Source: Anaerotignum sp.
GTDB lineage: Bacteria; Bacillota; Clostridia; Lachnospirales; Anaerotignaceae
Direction: 5' to 3'
Assembly (NCBI GenBank): GCA_017442465.1
Contig: JAFRZQ010000076.1
Location: 1-5,917 of the forward strand
DNA: 5,917 bases
Shown: positions 4,909 through 5,917 of the stretch, piece after piece
How positions within the stretch are numbered: the first letter of the stretch is position 1
Layout: every line of letters begins with the position of its first letter
Position numbers and translations under genes: made by a program
Notes under the pieces: generated by a model
What the model was told of the DNA's origin: nothing
The model's database searches: none
The model's input: only the letters and a program-made list of their open reading frames with translations

Positions 4909-5917
4909 ATGAGAGAGTTGGCAAAGAATTTTGACCCCTCTGCTGTAGAGGAAAGACTTTACAACACATGGATGGAAAAGAAATATTTCCATACAGAAGT
5001 AGACAAAACAAAAGAACCTTTTTGCATCGTAATGCCACCCCCGAACATCACAGGTCAGCTGCACATGGGCCATGCCCTGGATAACACCATGCAGGATATC
5101 CTGATCAGATGGAAGAGAATGTCCGGCTACAATGCCCTGTGGGTGCCTGGTATCGACCATGCGTCTATTTCCACAGAACTGAAGGTGGTTCAGAAAATGG
5201 CTTCCGAAGGCCTGACAAAAGAAGATGTAGGCCGTGACGGTTTCCTGGAAAGAGCATGGGCATGGAAAGAAGAATACGGCGGTATCATCCTGAATCAGCT
5301 GCGTAAACTGGGCTGCTCCTGCGACTGGGATCGTGTTCGTTTCACAATGGACGAAGGCTGCTCCGATGCAGTTCTGGAAACATTTATCAGACTGTATGAA
5401 AAGGGTTATATCTACCGCGGTGAAAAGATCATCAACTGGTGTCCTGAATGCCAGACAACCATCTCTGACGCAGAAGTAGAACACGTTGATATGGCTGGTC
5501 ACTTCTATCACATCAACTATCCTATCGTTGGTTCCGATGAAAAGCTGAGACTGGCTACAACAAGACCTGAAACAATGCTGGGCGATACAGCTGTTGCCGT
5601 TCATCCCGAAGATGAAAGATATCAGCACCTGATCGGCAAAACATGTATCGTTCCTGTTCTGAATAAGGAAGTTCCTATTATTGCGGATGACTATGTAGAC
5701 AGAGAATTTGGTACCGGTGTTGTAAAAATCACACCCGCTCACGACCCTAACGACTTTGAAGTTGGTCTGAGACATGATCTGCCTCGTATCTGTGTTATGA
5801 ACGATGACGGCACTATGAATGAACTGGCTGGTAGATTCTGCGGTATGGACAGAATGGAAGCAAGAAAAGCCATTGTGGAACAGCTGAAAGAAGAAGGCCA
5901 TCTGGTTGAGATCGAAG
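4909..5917 (+). CDS. valS: ValS, valyl-tRNA synthetase (3' truncated by window edge)
   Basis: Class I aminoacyl-tRNA synthetase that charges tRNA-Val. Only the first 336 codons of a protein usually near 880 residues are present; the frame is open to the right edge. Start ATG 4909 follows GGGAGG (4895-4900) by 8 nt, and an in-frame stop at 4888 excludes an upstream start. The N-terminal NFDPSAVEERLYNTW (7-21) is typical. PPPNITGQLHMGHAL (43-57) contains the HMGH (52-55) form of the class I HIGH signature. LWVPGIDHAS (77-86) carries Ile where the family usually has Thr (GTDHA). INWCPECQTTISDAEVEH (175-192) contains a CxxC pair, possibly half of a zinc site. The CP1 editing domain is recognised by ATTRPETMLGDTAVAVHP (216-233) and FGTGVVKITPAHDPNDFEVG (267-286), where T218, R219 and D279 belong to motifs used to hydrolyse misactivated threonine. 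KMSKS lies beyond the window. Expression is controlled by the upstream T-box. Confidence 0.97.
   Translation, partial: MRELAKNFDPSAVEERLYNTWMEKKYFHTEVDKTKEPFCIVMPPPNITGQLHMGHALDNTMQDILIRWKRMSGYNALWVPGIDHASISTELKVVQKMASEGLTKEDVGRDGFLERAWAWKEEYGGIILNQLRKLGCSCDWDRVRFTMDEGCSDAVLETFIRLYEKGYIYRGEKIINWCPECQTTISDAEVEHVDMAGHFYHINYPIVGSDEKLRLATTRPETMLGDTAVAVHPEDERYQHLIGKTCIVPVLNKEVPIIADDYVDREFGTGVVKITPAHDPNDFEVGLRHDLPRICVMNDDGTMNELAGRFCGMDRMEARKAIVEQLKEEGHLVEIE

Noticed and set aside
4893..4934. Short upstream ATG frame (13 codons) overlapping the valS start
   Set aside because: The ATG overlaps the valS Shine-Dalgarno sequence, has no ribosome binding site of its own and ends in TGA after 13 codons. 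No evidence that it is translated.
4678..5901. A long open frame (about 407 codons) on the minus strand across the T-box leader and valS
   Set aside because: It is antisense to a clear valS and to a structured leader. Its product is Cys/Phe/His-rich with no recognisable domain and it has no plausible ribosome binding context. It is a by-product of valS codon bias.

Overview
The window is a piece of a bacterial cell-wall and division (dcw-type) cluster followed by an aminoacyl-tRNA synthetase gene. All genes are on the + strand. The content suggests a Gram-positive anaerobe of the class Clostridia. The evidence is a complete tRNA-sensing T-box leader in front of valS, strong AGGAGG-like ribosome binding sites, moderate GC content, heavy use of AGA (Arg), ACA (Thr) and CTG (Leu) codons, and MurD and ValRS sequence variants (SPACASWGMF, DHASIST) that I associate with Lachnospiraceae-like lineages. 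The exact family or genus cannot be settled from the sequence alone.

Bases 1-4479 hold four closely spaced genes: the 3' two-thirds of murF, then complete mraY, murD and ftsW (or its sporulation paralogue spoVE). The gaps are 1, 27 and 21 nt, so this is almost certainly one operon. MurF finishes UDP-MurNAc-pentapeptide by adding the D-Ala-D-Ala dipeptide. MurD adds D-Glu earlier in the same cytoplasmic pathway. MraY moves the finished phospho-MurNAc-pentapeptide onto undecaprenyl phosphate to make lipid I. FtsW/SpoVE is the SEDS glycosyltransferase that polymerises lipid II at the septum. murG, which would normally follow, is absent: a strong intrinsic terminator lies 20 nt after ftsW.

Bases 4540-4908 are regulatory. 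A near-consensus promoter (TTGACA, 17 nt, TAAAAT) drives a T-box leader with a GUA valine specifier, the conserved T-box sequence and a transcription terminator. Bases 4909-5917 are the first 336 codons of valS (valyl-tRNA synthetase), open at the window end.

I found no mobile element, CRISPR array, tRNA or rRNA gene, or unknown gene, and nothing that amounts to a new biological system. The points worth a second look are the cluster boundary, the codon use of ftsW against its neighbours, a few unusual residues at conserved motifs of MurF, FtsW and ValRS, and the T-box itself.
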